Source: Plasmodium coatneyi
Lineage: Eukaryota > Apicomplexa > Aconoidasida > Haemosporida > Plasmodiidae
NCBI RefSeq assembly: GCF_001680005.1
Contig: NC_033565.1
Coordinates: 1,035,501-1,099,500 of the forward strand
Length of the DNA: 64,000 bases
Direction of reading: 5' to 3'
Part shown: one piece after another, positions 61,958-64,000 of the stretch
How the letters are laid out: every line of letters begins with the position of its first letter
How positions within the stretch are numbered: position 1 is the stretch's first letter
Translations under genes and position numbers: made by a program
The notes under the pieces: model-generated
The model's database searches: none
What the model saw: the letters and a program-made list of their open reading frames with translations, nothing else
Told to the model about the DNA's origin: nothing

Positions 61958-64000
61958 TTACATGTTCTGATAACGTATATTCTTCCTCCTTCCTTCGTTT
62001 CTTCGTTGTGGTCCACTATTCTTTGCTGCTTTAGAACGAGTAGTGGTATATGGAGCAGAAGAATATACTGTGGTAGAACCATCTCCTGCTATTGAATTGT
62101 CTGTGGAGTATTCGGTAAAAGTGTCACCTCCTATTGTTGAGGTGTCTTCTGGGAGTGTATCGAAATTGGGCACAGTTGACCTTCCTCTTCTGCTCCTACC
62201 TCCAAATTTATTAAGAAACCAGGAAGGTAGGAGATTGTACTAAACGGAAGAGAAGAAGGGAAAAAAAAAAAAGAAATTGAAAAAAAAAAAGAAAAAGAAA
62301 AGAGAAGGGAGGAAAAGGAGGGGAAGGGAAGGAATGAAAGAATAAGTATTTTATGCACACACAGCAGAATCTTCTTTTATATTTTTTATTACTCATATAG
62401 AAATAATATTTCATCAATTATATTATTTATATGTGAACACACAATTTTTCTTTAGTTGTAAGTGCAGTTGCTACTATAGTGGCTATTATTACTTTATATA
62501 AAAGGAAGGAAGCGAATGCAAGTCCCGTCATGGGAAGAATAGTGGACACGGAGGTGGTAGTAATGCTGTTGTTGGTTCCAGAAGGGGAGATTTCGCCTGT
62601 TGGACGAGGTGGTTCCTCCGGTAATCTGCTCGCCACATAGGTATCTCTATGTAATTTGTCTACTGTATCTACTGGTGCAGTTCCTGTATTACATTCCAGT
62701 CCTTTCAGTTTGCTGCCGCAGTAATACCCCTTTTCCCCATTCACCTTATTTTTCCCATTAAACCAGGTACAATAGGGATCACTACCATCATTCTTATCTT
62801 GACATTGTGCATTAACTGCAGTACATGCTTTATCAATGGCTTCCATATGATCTTTATACCCCTGCTCACAGGAAGAACTATTTTGCTGTAACTGCTGTTG
62901 CAAGGTTCCGTAGTCTGTGAAATAATCATATACTACTTTTGCATCCTTGAAGTGACTTTTTACAATATTACTGTCCTTGTATATATTGTCACAGTTATTA
63001 TACTTCTTCAGCTGCCCTAATTCTTTGTAAATTTTTTCCATAACACCTGGGAGTGATTCATCATCTATCGGAATATCTAATAACTTCTTCCCTATCCACC
63101 AGTACAAGAAATAACAATATTCATCATTAGGGTCTGTGCCCTTCTTCATGTTATCCACATAACACCATGATTTTACAATCTTTCTTGCACATTTCCCACT
63201 TGTGTCATATTGATTTAGTTGACTTATTAAATTTTTCCTTATTCCTTCTTCTACATCTAGATTTGAAAGCTCATAACATTGATTATTTGCTTTATTCAAC
63301 CTTTGATAATAGGATAAGTACGATGGTACCTTACTTAAAATTGGGTCCTACAAAAATAGTAATTATGGAAAAAGAGGTATATTCCTATGTATGCGAACCT
63401 CCCAATTCGTTACACTATGGAACAAAATATTATATGTGTACAGACATTCTAATTTATTTAATAGCGAAACACAGAAGAAAATAATTTTTACTGTTTCCTC
63501 TATATCCACCTCGTCGTCGGTATCGGTAAGGAGAGGGATAGGATCCTGGTGCTCCCTCTGTTCTGTAGGTTCCGTGTCCGCCACTTTCGTACATTTCACT
63601 TCCGATGGTTTCGGATTACTTTCATCCTTAAACATTTTTGCAAATTCGGTACAATATGCAACATCCCTTCCTGTATTACCTTCCTTACATCCTGCATGTA
63701 TACTGTTATATGTTGAAACAATGCCCTGGAGCTGTTGGTAATACGTTTTATCACAGGTAGTCTCATTAGACGGTACCTGCCCCCTTATAGTTGGGTAGTC
63801 TGCAGAGTATTCGTATACTGTTTTCCTTTTACTGAAGTCGATTTCATCATTAGTAGTGTATATAGTTTCGCATTCCTGACCCACATACAATTCCCTCACT
63901 TTAGTATAAATCTGTTCTATAAGGTCAGGAATTTTACTAGTACTTACTCCATGTTCCAACAACGTAGATCGCAGCCAGAAGTAGAAAAAATTGAAACGTC
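61958..64000 (-). CDS. KIR: KIR4: two-domain KIR variant antigen (5' partial)
   Basis: The exons are beyond 64000 down to 63492, 62493-63347 and 61958-62239. Both visible junctions are phase 0 with GT-AG sites. The first visible exon enters from the window edge inside a KIR domain (F-N-F-F-Y-F-W-L-R, then T-V-Y-E-Y-S-A-D-Y) and ends D-E-V-D-I-E-E-T. The next exon begins D-P-I-L-S-K-V-P-S and holds a second complete KIR domain (Y-C-Y-F-L-Y-W-W-I-G, K-V-V-Y-D-Y-F-T-D-Y), then the membrane segment ending F-L-L-Y-K. The last exon is the cytoplasmic tail (W-F-L-N-K-F-G-G-R-S-R-R), ending N-I-R-Y-Q-N-M. Tandem KIR domains are known in longer family members. No frame is broken in the visible part. 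Confidence 0.88.

Noticed and set aside
62131..62417. Short minus-strand frames in the last KIR4 intron
   Set aside because: They lie between clear GT and AG splice sites of KIR4 and are purine/pyrimidine low complexity.

Overview
This window is nuclear DNA of a malaria parasite of the macaque clade: Plasmodium knowlesi, or its close relative P. coatneyi. The evidence is the combination of SICAvar genes (SICA alpha and cysteine-rich domains, a transmembrane exon and the SICA_C cytoplasmic exon), KIR genes (KIR domain, one membrane segment, and a last exon usually ending near N-I-G-Y), interstitial telomere-like GGGTTTA/CCCTAAA repeats, long A/T homopolymers, and genes split by short GT-AG introns. 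I cannot separate the two species without alignment.

Bases 1 to about 30,400 are a conserved core block. In order: a large protein of unknown function (-, runs off the left edge); a three-exon unknown (+); a secreted beta-rich protein (-); an AKAP7-like 2H phosphoesterase (-); a 1289-residue helical unknown (+); orotate phosphoribosyltransferase (+); six-exon Rab1b (-); a four-exon unknown (+); a nine-exon mu-adaptin-like protein resembling AP-5 mu (-); a charged unknown (-); MAT1, the CDK-activating kinase assembly factor (+); and a small two-exon protein with one predicted membrane segment (+). As I recall, OPRT, Rab1b and MAT1 also lie close together on P. falciparum chromosome 5, so this block looks syntenic.

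From about 30,400 to the right edge the window is a variant-antigen island. In order: SICAvar tail debris (-), KIR1 (-, frameshifted in a G run), a 3.7 kb spacer with telomere-like repeats in inverted orientation, KIR2 (+), SICAvar A (+, 9 exons), a degenerate KIR3 (-), SICAvar B (-, 8 exons) and KIR4 (-, two KIR domains, runs off the right edge). KIR2-SICAvar A and KIR4-SICAvar B are the same KIR-spacer-SICAvar unit in opposite orientation, and the spacers are recognisably homologous.

The most interesting new signal is a small stem-loop with a GAA loop followed by an A-rich tract. I see it in six introns of KIR2, SICAvar A and SICAvar B. Stem sequences differ between copies while pairing is kept. 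A second signal is a relic coding motif, around K-L-W-M-x-I-L-A-L, downstream of three KIR genes. Exon boundaries were read by eye from splice sites and phase, and for all intact genes the phases close.
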